DNA from: an uncultured Rikenella sp.
GTDB lineage: Bacteria > Bacteroidota > Bacteroidia > Bacteroidales > Rikenellaceae
Assembly: GCF_910577125.1 (NCBI RefSeq)
Contig: NZ_CAJTMN010000036.1
Location: 1-20,160 of the forward strand
Length of the DNA: 20,160 bases
Direction of reading: 5' to 3'
How positions within the stretch are numbered: position 1 is the stretch's first letter; each line of letters starts with the position of its first letter. Under the pieces are notes generated by a model that worked only from the letters and a program-made list of their open reading frames with translations, was not told the origin of the DNA and made no database searches. Positions 1 to 7,541 of the stretch are shown in pieces. Made by a program: the position numbers and the translations under genes.

Positions 1-277
1 CCTGGGGTGGCTCCGGCCCGCGCGGCTCTTCGAGCCGCAGGGGTTCGACCTTGTTTCTTGTTCGCGGTTCTTGTCCGCGCGCCTTTGGAAAATCTTATTC
101 AAAAGCGGGCAACGCTTTTGAATGATTTTCCTGTTAAGGCGTCGGCGCGCGGTGCCTTCGGGCACTCCGACATGGCCGCCTCTACCCTAACAGGATAGAA
201 CTGCCCTGCGCGGGCGGCGTCCGGGTGACCCCGGCGGGACGGAGCGAAACTACGTTTCGCTAAGACCGCCTCGGCCC
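1..277 (-). repeat. Structured repeat unit U1 (hairpin H1 plus module P)
   Basis: This gene-free stretch lies downstream (coding sense, minus) of cassette C1. It holds large hairpin H1 at 87-131: outer stem GGAAAATC/GATTTTCC, an unpaired TT at 95-96, inner stem ATTCAAAAGCG/CGCTTTTGAAT and a 5-nt loop. An outermost helix CCGCGCGC/GCGCGCGG surrounds it. Module P follows: a stem CCGGG/CCCGG (221-234) and a small hairpin AGCGAAAC/GTTTCGCT with a TAC loop (243-261). Bases 178-204 recur exactly, inverted, at 19620-19646. Bases 1-40 recur with one mismatch at 16442-16481. The predicted reading frames here look like artefacts of GC-rich repeats. I see no gene. Confidence 0.75.
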
Positions 278-302
278 CGTTTATTCCGAGAGGCAACGCA
301 AC
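278..302 (-). repeat. Shared 25-base cassette end (copy 1 of 5)
   Basis: Identical 25-base sequences lie at 278-302, 3861-3885, 4340-4364, 16541-16565 and 17102-17126. Each encodes the final residues LRCLSE and the stop codon, plus a few bases beyond. Immediately outside it the flanks differ, so it marks the right (3') cassette boundary. Its place at the end of variable segments is where an initiation-of-mutagenic-homing site would sit in a diversity-generating retroelement. Confidence 0.85.
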
Positions 303-646
303 TGAAAACCGTAAGTACGATTACGTTCAGCTCCGGCATTGAGCCAAATCATATCGAAACCCAACCCCTTGCCGGTGATTTCTCTAATCGTCGCAGACCA
401 GCTGTAGCTATTGCTTCCGACGAGCCCTAACGCCCCCGAGTGATAGGTGCGGTAGCCCGGGGCGGGGTACCAGGCGAGCGGGGTTCCCGAGGTGCCATCG
501 CTGCTTACCTTGTACAACCGACCGTTGGTCGCCTTGTAATTACCTGAACCATACTTTTCGCCAGCTACGCCATCCGAATAGTACGGGAAATTGCCCAATA
601 ACGGCTGGTCGGCATCGGTCGTACGCGTAAAGTCAGACCAAGTGCC
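281..646 (-). pseudogene. FISUMP-domain C-terminal cassette C1 (start-less gene fragment)
   Basis: The frame encodes 121 residues of a FISUMP/DUF1566-like domain (C-type-lectin-like fold): GTWSDF at the start, then FPYYSDGVAGE, NGRLYKV, PAPGYR, SYSWSA and the C-terminus YGFQLRCLSE. It has no signal peptide and no credible start. It begins 18 bases after the MBOAT stop codon and happens to be in the same frame as that gene. The homology with cassette C4 starts at the same base (GTWSDF), so 646/647 looks like a real cassette boundary. The last 25 bases (278-302 on the plus strand, including the stop) are identical in all five cassettes. It could be a silent donor, a decayed gene, or a remote variable region; I cannot tell which. 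The family call rests on remembered FISUMP endings of the type GFxVRC. Confidence 0.7.
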
Positions 647-664
647 GCGTTTTTGCGCCGGCCG

Positions 665-2152
665 TCAGAACTGAAAGTAAATGAACGGTTGCACATCGCC
701 GCTGCTCAACTGGGCGATCAGCCAGATCAAACCGGTCGTCATCAGGGCATACACCACGATCGGCAGACGCTGTACCGCCTGCAAAGTCCGCTGTTCGACC
801 CGGTCGCTCGTGAAGTGGAGCACGTACCCGAGTACCGTCAACAGCAGCACCCATTTGTATCCGACCACGAAGTCCCAGAAAATTTCCGGATGGAAGGCCG
901 TGAAGATCTGCGAAAAGACCTGTCCGGCCACCTCCATCGATTCGGCGCGGAAGAAGACCCAGGTCGCGCAAACGAAACTGAACGTCAGGAGAATCCCGAT
1001 CACTCTGCGCCAGCGCGGCATCTCGGCCCCCGTAGGTTTAAATCCCGGCGCCAGGTGCATCGTCAGTTTGTGGCTCGCCAGCCCCGCGCCGTGCAGCCCG
1101 CCCCACACGACGAAACGCATCGCCGCCCCGTGCCACAGCCCGCCGAGCAGCATCGTGATCATCAGGTTCGCATACGTCCGCAGCCGCCCTTTGCGGTTTC
1201 CCCCCAGCGAGATGTAGAGATAGTCTTTCAGCCAGCTCGAAAGCGAAATGTGCCACCGCCGCCAGAACTCGGTAATGGTGGCCGACTTGTACGGCGAGTT
1301 GAAGTTCGCGTTGAACCGGAAACCGAGCAGCAGCGCGATCCCGATGGCCATATCCGAGTAGCCTGAGAAGTCGCAGTAGATCTGCATGGCATAGCCCAGC
1401 ACTCCCATCAGGTTTTCGAGTCCCGTGTAGAGCATCGGGTTGTCGAAAATCCGGTCTACGAAATTAAGGCTGATGAAGTCCGAGATCACTGCCTTTTTGA
1501 ACAGCCCGCATAGAATCAGCCAGACTCCTTCACCGAACTGGGCCCGGCTGACGGTCAGCGGCCGCTGGTGGATCTGGGGGATGAAGTCCCGGGCCCGCAC
1601 GATCGGCCCGGCCACCAGCTGCGGGAAGAACGAGATGTAGAACAGGTAGTCGATCCACCGGTGCAGCGGCCGGACTTTCCCCCGGTAGAGGTCGATGATG
1701 TAGCTCATCGACTGGAAGGTGAAGAACGATATCCCGATCGGGAGGAAGATGTTCCGGAATTCGAGCGGGTCGGCCAGAAAGTTGTTGACGATGTCGATCA
1801 GGAAGTTGGTGTACTTGAAGTAACCCAGCATCCCGAGGTTGATGCAGACGCTCAGCGCCACCCAGGCTCGCCGTGCTCCTCGGCGCCGGGCGGTGGCGAT
1901 GAAGTGGCCGATGAAGAAGTCGCTCGTGGCGGTGAAGAGCAGCAGCAGGAAGAAAATACCGCTGGTCTTGTAATAGAAGTAGAGCGAGAAGAGGGTGACG
2001 TAGACGATCCGCAGGGTGACGGTGCGCCGCATGAAGCCGTAGAAGCAGGTGAATCCCAGAAAGAGGAAGAGGAACAGACCGCTGGTGAAGAGCAGCGGTT
2101 CGGCGGGATTGTATTTCAGCAGGTCGAGGAGGTTACTGAGCTGTGGAGCCAT
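665..2152 (-). CDS. MBOAT-family membrane O-acyltransferase (AlgI/DltB-like)
   Basis: This is a 495-residue multi-pass membrane protein of the MBOAT family. The family transfers acyl (usually acetyl) groups across the membrane onto extracellular polysaccharide, peptidoglycan or teichoic acid. Hydrophobic segments run from about residue 20 to the end. The family core is visible: QLVAGPIVR near 178-186, FWRRWHISLSSWLKDYLY at 296-313, and GGLWHG at 337-342, whose His341 is the expected catalytic histidine. Length matches AlgI-type proteins (about 460-520). Its start lies inside the last codons of the upstream SGNH gene (20-base overlap), so the two are probably translationally coupled. The pairing of an MBOAT with a periplasmic SGNH hydrolase/transferase is the standard arrangement for glycan O-acetylation. 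The glycan acceptor is unknown. Cassette C1 follows immediately after its stop. Confidence 0.9.
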   Translation of the reverse strand: MAPQLSNLLDLLKYNPAEPLLFTSGLFLFLFLGFTCFYGFMRRTVTLRIVYVTLFSLYFYYKTSGIFFLLLLFTATSDFFIGHFIATARRRGARRAWVALSVCINLGMLGYFKYTNFLIDIVNNFLADPLEFRNIFLPIGISFFTFQSMSYIIDLYRGKVRPLHRWIDYLFYISFFPQLVAGPIVRARDFIPQIHQRPLTVSRAQFGEGVWLILCGLFKKAVISDFISLNFVDRIFDNPMLYTGLENLMGVLGYAMQIYCDFSGYSDMAIGIALLLGFRFNANFNSPYKSATITEFWRRWHISLSSWLKDYLYISLGGNRKGRLRTYANLMITMLLGGLWHGAAMRFVVWGGLHGAGLASHKLTMHLAPGFKPTGAEMPRWRRVIGILLTFSFVCATWVFFRAESMEVAGQVFSQIFTAFHPEIFWDFVVGYKWVLLLTVLGYVLHFTSDRVEQRTLQAVQRLPIVVYALMTTGLIWLIAQLSSGDVQPFIYFQF

Positions 2153-3446
2153 GACCGATGTATCCGTTGTAAAGTGCGTTGTAAATCAGAAGACCCTGGA
2201 TGCGGTATCCTTCGGCCGTGTAGTGTATCTTGTCGCGGGCCATGAGGTTGTGGTCGGCCCAGTTGAGGGCCGATCCTTCGCCTCCGGTGGCGGCGTAGAG
2301 GTCGATGAAGGCCACGCCCTGCTCTTCGGCATAGCGTCTCAGGGTGCGGCTGATCCGGCCGAAGTTGGGGTTGGGTTCTCCCTTTTTGAAGGCTTGCGCG
2401 GGGGAGGTCAGCAGGATGGCGACTCCGGGATTGGCTTCCCGCAGCGGTGCGACGAACCGGTCGATTTCGCGGTAGAAGACGTCGTCGTTGAAGTTGCTGC
2501 CGGCGGCTTCGTTCGAGCCCATCGAGAGGATGATCAGGTCGGGCTCCAATGCGGTGCTCTGGCGGATGACCTCTTCCTGCCGTCCCCAGTGCAGGAAGCA
2601 GGCGCTGTTGACGCCCATGGCGTGGTAGAGGATGCCGTCGTGTCCGTTTTCGAGCGAGAATCCGTAGATCGGCCCGCGGGCGAATTTCCCGTCGGCATAG
2701 GTGTGGAGTTCGAGCGAATCGACGCTCTCCACGAGGTCGATGTCGGTGTTGAAGTCGTAGATAATGTCGGGTGTCCCGATGCCGGCCGAGAGGCTGTCGG
2801 GGGCTTCGATGATCGGGGCGTATTTCCCGTGGAAGACCCGGACTTTGTTGAAGCGGTAGTCGAGGGTGTCGTTGGTGGGCAGGGCGCAGAGCAGGAGCCG
2901 GTTTTCGGCCTGCGAGCTCTGGACGGCGATGCCGGTGATTCCGATGGGCTGGGCGGTTCCTTTCCCGTGGACGATGCGGGCGCAGCTCCATTCGCCGGAG
3001 TAGCCGGGAACGGGTCGTATGGCGTAGTCGCGGGGCTCGTTGCTGCCGCCGAGTTTGTGGGGCACGATCATGCCGCGTCCGGCATTGCCGAACCGGGCGT
3101 GGAGGTGGCGCATGATGACGTCGGGGATCACGCCGCCCTGGATGTGGGAGTCGCCGAACTGGATGATATTGATGCGTCGGACGGCCTCTTCGGCTGTCGA
3201 GTCGGCGGTGTCCGAGACGGGCAGACGCAGGCGGTCGAGCCGCCGGAGTTTGGCGTAAAAGGCGGCAAGGTGATCGGACGGGTCGCACAAGGTGTCTGCG
3301 GCGGTGTCGACAAAGGCGTAGGAGGCGATAAACACGGAGTCGGAGGGAGCGGTTTCCGTTTCCTGTTGTGCCTGAGGGCTTTCAGCGCCGCAGCTGCTCA
3401 GTGTGATGATGGCGGCGAGTACGCTGTAAATGATATGTTTCAGCAT
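2133..3446 (-). CDS. SGNH/GDSL-family lipoprotein (putative glycan O-acetyl transferase/esterase)
   Basis: This 437-residue protein has a lipoprotein signal: hydrophobic residues 5-16, then LSSC with Cys19 as the lipidation site, so it should be anchored in the cell envelope. The SGNH blocks are present: FGDSHIQGG with nucleophile Ser100, a GSNE-type block (SMGSNEAAG) in the last third, and C-terminal D405-x-x-H408 (ARDKIHYT). The middle is a beta-rich insert typical of two-domain bacterial GDSL proteins. It overlaps the MBOAT gene by 20 bases, which suggests it works with that protein, either taking the acetyl group to the final glycan acceptor or removing it. That role is inferred from gene pairing. 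I see no convincing Bacteroidetes promoter in front of it; the upstream DNA turns into repeat sequence within about 100 bases. Confidence 0.88.
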   Translation of the reverse strand: MLKHIIYSVLAAIITLSSCGAESPQAQQETETAPSDSVFIASYAFVDTAADTLCDPSDHLAAFYAKLRRLDRLRLPVSDTADSTAEEAVRRINIIQFGDSHIQGGVIPDVIMRHLHARFGNAGRGMIVPHKLGGSNEPRDYAIRPVPGYSGEWSCARIVHGKGTAQPIGITGIAVQSSQAENRLLLCALPTNDTLDYRFNKVRVFHGKYAPIIEAPDSLSAGIGTPDIIYDFNTDIDLVESVDSLELHTYADGKFARGPIYGFSLENGHDGILYHAMGVNSACFLHWGRQEEVIRQSTALEPDLIILSMGSNEAAGSNFNDDVFYREIDRFVAPLREANPGVAILLTSPAQAFKKGEPNPNFGRISRTLRRYAEEQGVAFIDLYAATGGEGSALNWADHNLMARDKIHYTAEGYRIQGLLIYNALYNGYIGHGSTAQ

Positions 3447-3863
3447 CTGGTTCGATACTTAAAGTCTGTTATTTCGAGTCGGCGGTGCGTTTTTGGGGCG
3501 ACAAGGAACAGTACAAAGAGTTTTGCCGACACAGCCTTAGCGAAACGTAGTTTCGCTCCGTCCCGCCGGGGTCACCCGGCCGCCGCCCGCGCAGGGCAGT
3601 TCCATCCGGCACTAAGCTCGACCGCGCGCGACTGCTGGAAAAGGAAATCATTCAAACGCGTAATGCGCGTTTGAATAAGATTTCCGCCAGCGCGCGGGAA
3701 ATGAGGTGGCGGAGCGGGAGCGGAGCCGCAGGGGCAGACACGAAGGCAGGGCCGGCGCCCGGGAGGTGCCGCAATTCTCGGCGTGTGAGCGGCGTGTTGC
3801 GGGCCTCCCGAGGGGGAGGCGTCCGGCCCGCGCGCCCCTGCGGGGCGCAGGAGCTCTTTCCGT
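3447..3863 (+). repeat. Structured repeat unit U2 (inverted orientation: module P, hairpin H2, module R)
   Basis: After about 85 bases of ordinary leader for the SGNH gene, the sequence becomes repeat. It holds the small hairpin AGCGAAAC/GTTTCGCT with a GTA loop (3539-3557), the stem CCGGG/CCCGG (3566-3579), and large hairpin H2 at 3643-3685: outer GGAAATC/GATTTCC, inner ATTCAAACGCG/CGCGTTTGAAT, loop TAATG and an unpaired AA at 3677-3678. Module R (3708-3752) follows, then a GC-rich hairpin with stem CGCCCC/GGGGCG just before cassette C2. The P-H portion (3535-3685) is the inverted counterpart of 87-265. No gene is supported here. Confidence 0.72.
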
Positions 3864-4061
3864 TTATTCCGAGAGGCAACGCAACTGATGACCGTAGCCG
3901 CGTAAGCTCGTGTGGCTGGGAAGGAGCCCCGTCACGTTGAAGCTCAAGTATACGCCACGGTAGTGGTCGTCCGAATCGTAGGGCGTGGACGAGTAGCTGT
4001 TTCCGCTGCTGCCGATGAGCCACAACGTGCCCGTATCCCGATGGCGGTAGCCCGGGGCGGG
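3864..4061 (-). pseudogene. FISUMP-domain C-terminal cassette C2 (start-less gene fragment)
   Basis: The frame encodes 65 residues, from PAPGYRH through LWLIGSSGNSYSS and DDHYRGVYLSF to GYGHQLRCLSE and a stop. It starts at the PAPG codons, the same internal point at which the homology of C3 and C5 begins. Upstream (coding sense) lies the structured unit with hairpin H3 rather than the rest of a gene. It is most like cassette C4: the two share the codons for the DHYRGVYL block and differ mostly at scattered first and second codon positions. There is no start codon or promoter, so it cannot be expressed as it stands. Confidence 0.68.
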
Positions 4062-4339
4062 GCTTGTTTTTCGCGCGCCTGGGGAAATCTTGTTTCAGTC
4101 GCCCGCAGGAATTTCATCTCGGTTTTGCTTACCGCAAAACGAGTGAAATTCCTCTTTAAGCGGGGCGGGCGACTGTCCTACGGGAGGGTACTGCCCTCGG
4201 ACCGGGCGGGCCCCACGTCCCGTGGACGGGCAAAACTGCGTTTTGCTGCGGCTGGGTCGGCCCAATTGGTGGAGGCGGCCTTGGGGTAGACACGGCCAAC
4301 GTTGGGGTAGAGGATGGCAATTGGGAGTGCGGCACGCAT
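4062..4339 (-). repeat. Structured repeat unit U3 (hairpin H3 plus module P) between cassettes C3 and C2
   Basis: Hairpin H3 (4107-4153) has outer stem AGGAATTTCA/TGAAATTCCT, a middle stem CTC/GAG, an inner stem GTTTTGC/GCAAAAC, single bulged bases at 4117 and 4121 and the loop TTACC. An enclosing helix GTCGCCCGC/GCGGGCGAC lies outside it. Module P follows: stem CCACG/CGTGG (4213-4225) and small hairpin GCAAAAC/GTTTTGC (4230-4246). The end, at 4319-4337, shares ATTGGGAGTGCGGCACGCA with 19654-19672. The unit spans the whole spacer between two cassettes, giving a cassette-element-cassette array. Confidence 0.72.
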
Positions 4340-4342
4340 CGT

Positions 4343-4534
4343 TTATTCCGAGAGGCAACGCAACGGAAAACCGTGGGCACGGTAGTTCGCGTTGCTGGGA
4401 TCGAGGTCCTGCGTGTTGAACCACAAGAACTGCCCGTGGATACCGCTTACCGCAGACGACCAGCTATAGCTGTCGTTGCCGACACCCACCGGACCGCCCG
4501 AGGGTGCGTAGCGGTAGCCCGGGGCGGGCGCCAT
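4343..4534 (-). pseudogene. FISUMP-domain C-terminal cassette C3 (start-less gene fragment)
   Basis: The frame encodes about 63 residues: APAPGYRYAP, VGVGNDSYSWSS, GQFLWFN, and ANYRAHGFPLRCLSE with the shared stop. Homology to the other cassettes begins at PAPG (4528); the adjacent Met codon at 4532-4534 could be read as a start but has no Shine-Dalgarno-like or promoter context. Upstream (coding sense) is unrelated sequence and then the tRNA terminator. C3 resembles C1 in the SYSWS block and C4 in the YRAxGxPLRCLSE end, so the five cassettes are a mosaic rather than simple tandem copies. Confidence 0.67.
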
Positions 4535-4647
4535 GCCTGAACGTGCCGGCGGCTTCTGCTCCAATTCCCCGCGCTCCGATAGTCGGGAGCCTCGGACCGG
4601 TTCACTGCCGGGAATGAAAGAACGTAAATGCCTTGCCGATAGGCAAT

Positions 4648-4679
4648 AAAAAAGGCATCCTACCGCTAAATAGGATGCC
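4648..4679 (-). terminator. Intrinsic terminator of the tRNA-Gln operon
   Basis: On the minus strand a 9-bp perfect stem (GGCATCCTA/TAGGATGCC, plus-strand 4654-4662 and 4671-4679) with an 8-nt loop is followed by a run of U (plus-strand A run at 4648-4653). It lies 18 bases beyond the 3' end of the second tRNA, the expected place for the end of the tRNA transcript. Confidence 0.88.
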
Positions 4680-4697
4680 GTCGGCAAGGAATGTGTG

Positions 4698-4768
4698 TTG
4701 ACCCGCTAGGATTCGAACCCAGAAAGACAGAACCAGAATCTGTAGTGTTACCATTACACCACGGGTCA
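4698..4768 (-). tRNA. tRNA-Gln (CTG anticodon)
   Basis: A 71-nt cloverleaf on the minus strand. The acceptor stem is TGACCCG/CGGGTCA with a discriminator A; the D-arm region reads TGGTGTAATGGTAACAC. The anticodon stem ACAGA/TCTGT holds the loop TTCTGGT, giving CTG. The T-arm has GGTTCGAATCC. CCA is not encoded. It is the second gene of a two-tRNA transcript and sits directly before a strong terminator. Confidence 0.95.
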
Positions 4769-4853
4769 ATAAAAATGTGTCGCTCCTGTTCGGAAGACGC
4801 TGCAAATTTAATGCGTCTGAATGAAACCCGCAACAAAATCTGCAAAAAAAGTG

Positions 4854-4924
4854 TTGACCCACCAGGACTCGAACCTGGAACGACAGAACCAAAATCTGCT
4901 GTGTTACCATTACACCATGGGTCA
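4854..4924 (-). tRNA. tRNA-Gln (TTG anticodon)
   Basis: A 71-nt cloverleaf on the minus strand. The acceptor stem is TGACCCA/TGGGTCA and the D-arm is almost identical to that of the neighbouring tRNA. The anticodon loop TTTTGGT gives TTG, and the T-arm has GGTTCGAGTCC. CCA is not encoded. It is the first gene of the tRNA pair; together the two decode both glutamine codons. The 85-base spacer to the CTG tRNA has no gene. Confidence 0.95.
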
Positions 4925-4941
4925 GAACCGCTTTCGCGCCA

Positions 4942-4973
4942 CAAAAATAGCGTTTTTCTGCGAAACCGCCAAA
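4942..4973 (-). promoter_or_regulatory. Bacteroidetes-type promoter for the tRNA-Gln pair
   Basis: Read on the minus strand, TTTG (plus 4970-4973) is followed by 20 bases and then TATTTTTG (plus 4942-4949). This matches the Bacteroidetes primary-sigma consensus TTTG-N19-21-TAnnTTTG. Transcription would begin about ten bases before the mature 5' end of the first tRNA. The TTTG box abuts the thrA stop codon. Confidence 0.75.
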
Positions 4974-7427
4974 TCATCGGATATTGGCGATCGACATGAT
5001 GTCGGCGAAGACTCCTGCCGCCGTCACCGAAGCTCCGGCACCGTACCCCTTGATCTGGAGCGGATATTCGTCGTAGCGTGTCGTCCGGATCAGGATGATG
5101 TTGTTGCTCCCCTCCAGGTCGTAGAACGGGTGGCCCGCCTCGACCGTCTCGAGCCCCACCGAACAGCGGCCGTTCTCCATCAATGCCACGAACCGCCACC
5201 GTTTCCCCTCGGCCGCCAGCACGCGCCGCTGACGTTCGAACTCCGCGTCCAGCTGCGGCACCTTGGCCCAGAAATCCTCCGTCGAACCCTCGAAAATCGA
5301 ATTCGGAACGAAGAGGTTCTTCACCACATCCGCCTGTTCCACCTCATAGCCCGATTCGCGGGCCAGAATCACCAGTTTGCGCACCACGTCCGTCCCGCTG
5401 AGGTCGATCCGCGGGTCGGGTTCGGCATAGCCCGCCTCTTTGGCCATCGCCACCGCCCGGCTGAAGGGAATCTCTTCCGACAGCACGTTGAAGATGTAGT
5501 TCAGTGTCCCGCTCAGCACGGCCCGCAGCCCCAGAATCGTGTCGCCGCTGTGCCGCAGGTCGTTGATCGTGTTGATGATCGGCAGCCCCGCCCCCACATT
5601 GGTCTCGAAGAGAAACTTGACACCCCGCGTCCGGGCCGTGTTCTTCAGCGCCGCATAGTGCTCGTAAGCCGACGAGGCGGCGATTTTGTTGGCCGTCACC
5701 ACCGAGACGTTGTGCGACAGCAGGTCGCCGTAGATCTCCGCCACCGCAGGACTGGCCGTGCAGTCGACGAAGACCGAGTTGAAGATGTTCATCTCCGTAA
5801 TCCGGTCGCGGATGGTCTGCGGTGTGGTGGGAACGCCTTCGTTTTCGAGCAGCTCCCGGTACCGCGCGAGGTCGATTCCGTCGCGGTCGAAAATGCTGCG
5901 CCGTGAGTTCGAAATTCCCACGACGTTGATTTTGAGCGCATTCGTCCGCAACAGTACCTCCTGCTGCGAGCGGATCTGCTCGATGAGCGAGCCCCCTACG
6001 AGCCCGACGCCGGTCAGAAAGAGGTTCAGCACCTGGTATTCCGACAGAAAAAACGAGTCGTGAATAACGTTCAGCGTCTTCCGCAGGCTCTCGACCTTGA
6101 CGACGAACGAGATGTTGGTCTCGCTGGCCCCCTGCGCACAGGCGATGACGTTGATCCCGTTCCGGCCGAGCGTCCCGAACAGCTTGCCGGCGATCCCCGG
6201 ACAGTGGCGCATGTTCTCGCCGACGATCGCCACCGTCGCGAGGTCGCACTCCAGCATGATCTCGTCGATCTCGCCCGTGGCGATCTCCTGCGCGAATTCC
6301 GTGCTCAGTACCTCCCGGGCCCGTTCGGCGTCGTCGCGCCGGACGCCGATCGAGGTGGTGTTCTCGCTCGATGCCTGAGAGACCATGAAGACGCTCACCC
6401 CCGCCTTGGCCAGTGCCTTGAATATCCGGTAGTTGACGCCGATCACGCCGCACATCCCCAGCCCGCGGATGGTCAGCAGGCAGCTGTCGTTGATCGACGA
6501 AATCCCTTTGATCGCTTTGTGCATGTCGCCGCGTCCGGCCACCGGGACGGTCACCTCGCGCGAGATGTAGGTCCCCGGGCACTCCGTCCGGTAGGTGTTC
6601 CGGATATAAATCGGGATATTCCGGTTGTAAGCCGGGAAGATGGTCGGCGGATAGATGACCTTGGCGCCGAAGTTGCAGAGTTCCATCGCCTCGACGAAGG
6701 TCAGCGACTCGATCAGGTAGGCTTTGTCGATCACCCGCGGGTCGGCGGTCATGAAGCCGTCCACGTCGGTGTAGATGTTGAGCGCCTCGGCTCCCACGGC
6801 CGCCGCGATGATGGCGGCCGTGTAGTCCGAGCCGCCGCGTCCCAGCGTCGTCGCCTCGCCGGTGGTCTTGTCCGACGAGATGAAGCCCGGCACGACGCTC
6901 ACCCGCGCATCGTCGGCGAAGGTGCTCCGCACCAGCTCGTTGGTGAGGGCGAAGTCGACGATGTGTTTGTTGAAGTAGGGTTCGGTCTTGATGAAAGCGC
7001 GGGCGTCGCGCAGCACGGCGCCGTCGATGATCCGGCTGACGATCAGCGAGCTGAGCCGCTCGCCGTAGCCGACGATGGTGTTGGTCGTCTTGGGCGAGAG
7101 ATCCTGGATCAGGAAAACGCCGCGCAGGATATTGCCCAGCTCTTCGAGCAGCGCCTCGACCTGCGCACGGGTCTCCTCTTGCAGATGGGCCGGCACGCTC
7201 TCGGCGATCGCCTCCCGGTGCCGCCGGCAGATGGATTCGTACCGGTCGCAGTAGGCCGGATCGGCCTGTGCGGCGGTCGCGCCTGTGGAGAGCAGCAGGT
7301 CGGTGACGCCGCCCAGGGCGGAGACTACGACTGCCACGCGGCCCGGTTCGCGGGCGATGATTTCCCGGATATTTTGCAGACCGGCGGCCGAACCTACGGA
7401 GGTGCCGCCGAATTTGAAGACTTTCAT
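4974..7427 (-). CDS. thrA: Bifunctional aspartokinase / homoserine dehydrogenase I
   Basis: This 817-residue fusion enzyme catalyses the first and third steps of the aspartate pathway to threonine: ATP-dependent phosphorylation of aspartate and NAD(P)H reduction of aspartate semialdehyde to homoserine. The kinase domain spans about 1-290 with KFGGTSVG (5-12) and GRGGSDYTAA (197-206). Tandem ACT regulatory domains span about 315-460 and should bind threonine. The dehydrogenase begins near 468 with the nucleotide-binding loop LTGVGLVGGS (471-480). Length is close to E. coli ThrA (820). It stands alone here: no homoserine kinase or threonine synthase follows; a tRNA operon starts right after its stop. 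A weak -7-like box, TATCTTGC, lies at plus 7462-7469, about 35 bases before the start. Confidence 0.96.
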   Translation of the reverse strand: MKVFKFGGTSVGSAAGLQNIREIIAREPGRVAVVVSALGGVTDLLLSTGATAAQADPAYCDRYESICRRHREAIAESVPAHLQEETRAQVEALLEELGNILRGVFLIQDLSPKTTNTIVGYGERLSSLIVSRIIDGAVLRDARAFIKTEPYFNKHIVDFALTNELVRSTFADDARVSVVPGFISSDKTTGEATTLGRGGSDYTAAIIAAAVGAEALNIYTDVDGFMTADPRVIDKAYLIESLTFVEAMELCNFGAKVIYPPTIFPAYNRNIPIYIRNTYRTECPGTYISREVTVPVAGRGDMHKAIKGISSINDSCLLTIRGLGMCGVIGVNYRIFKALAKAGVSVFMVSQASSENTTSIGVRRDDAERAREVLSTEFAQEIATGEIDEIMLECDLATVAIVGENMRHCPGIAGKLFGTLGRNGINVIACAQGASETNISFVVKVESLRKTLNVIHDSFFLSEYQVLNLFLTGVGLVGGSLIEQIRSQQEVLLRTNALKINVVGISNSRRSIFDRDGIDLARYRELLENEGVPTTPQTIRDRITEMNIFNSVFVDCTASPAVAEIYGDLLSHNVSVVTANKIAASSAYEHYAALKNTARTRGVKFLFETNVGAGLPIINTINDLRHSGDTILGLRAVLSGTLNYIFNVLSEEIPFSRAVAMAKEAGYAEPDPRIDLSGTDVVRKLVILARESGYEVEQADVVKNLFVPNSIFEGSTEDFWAKVPQLDAEFERQRRVLAAEGKRWRFVALMENGRCSVGLETVEAGHPFYDLEGSNNIILIRTTRYDEYPLQIKGYGAGASVTAAGVFADIMSIANIR

Positions 7428-7541
7428 CGTCTGTGGCTGATTCGTTCGGTGGTTGAAGCGTGCAAGATAGGCATTTTGCCGGAAATATCAGCCATCCGGA
7501 GGCGAGGCGGGCGGAAAAAAGAGGGGAGGGCGGCTCCGGAA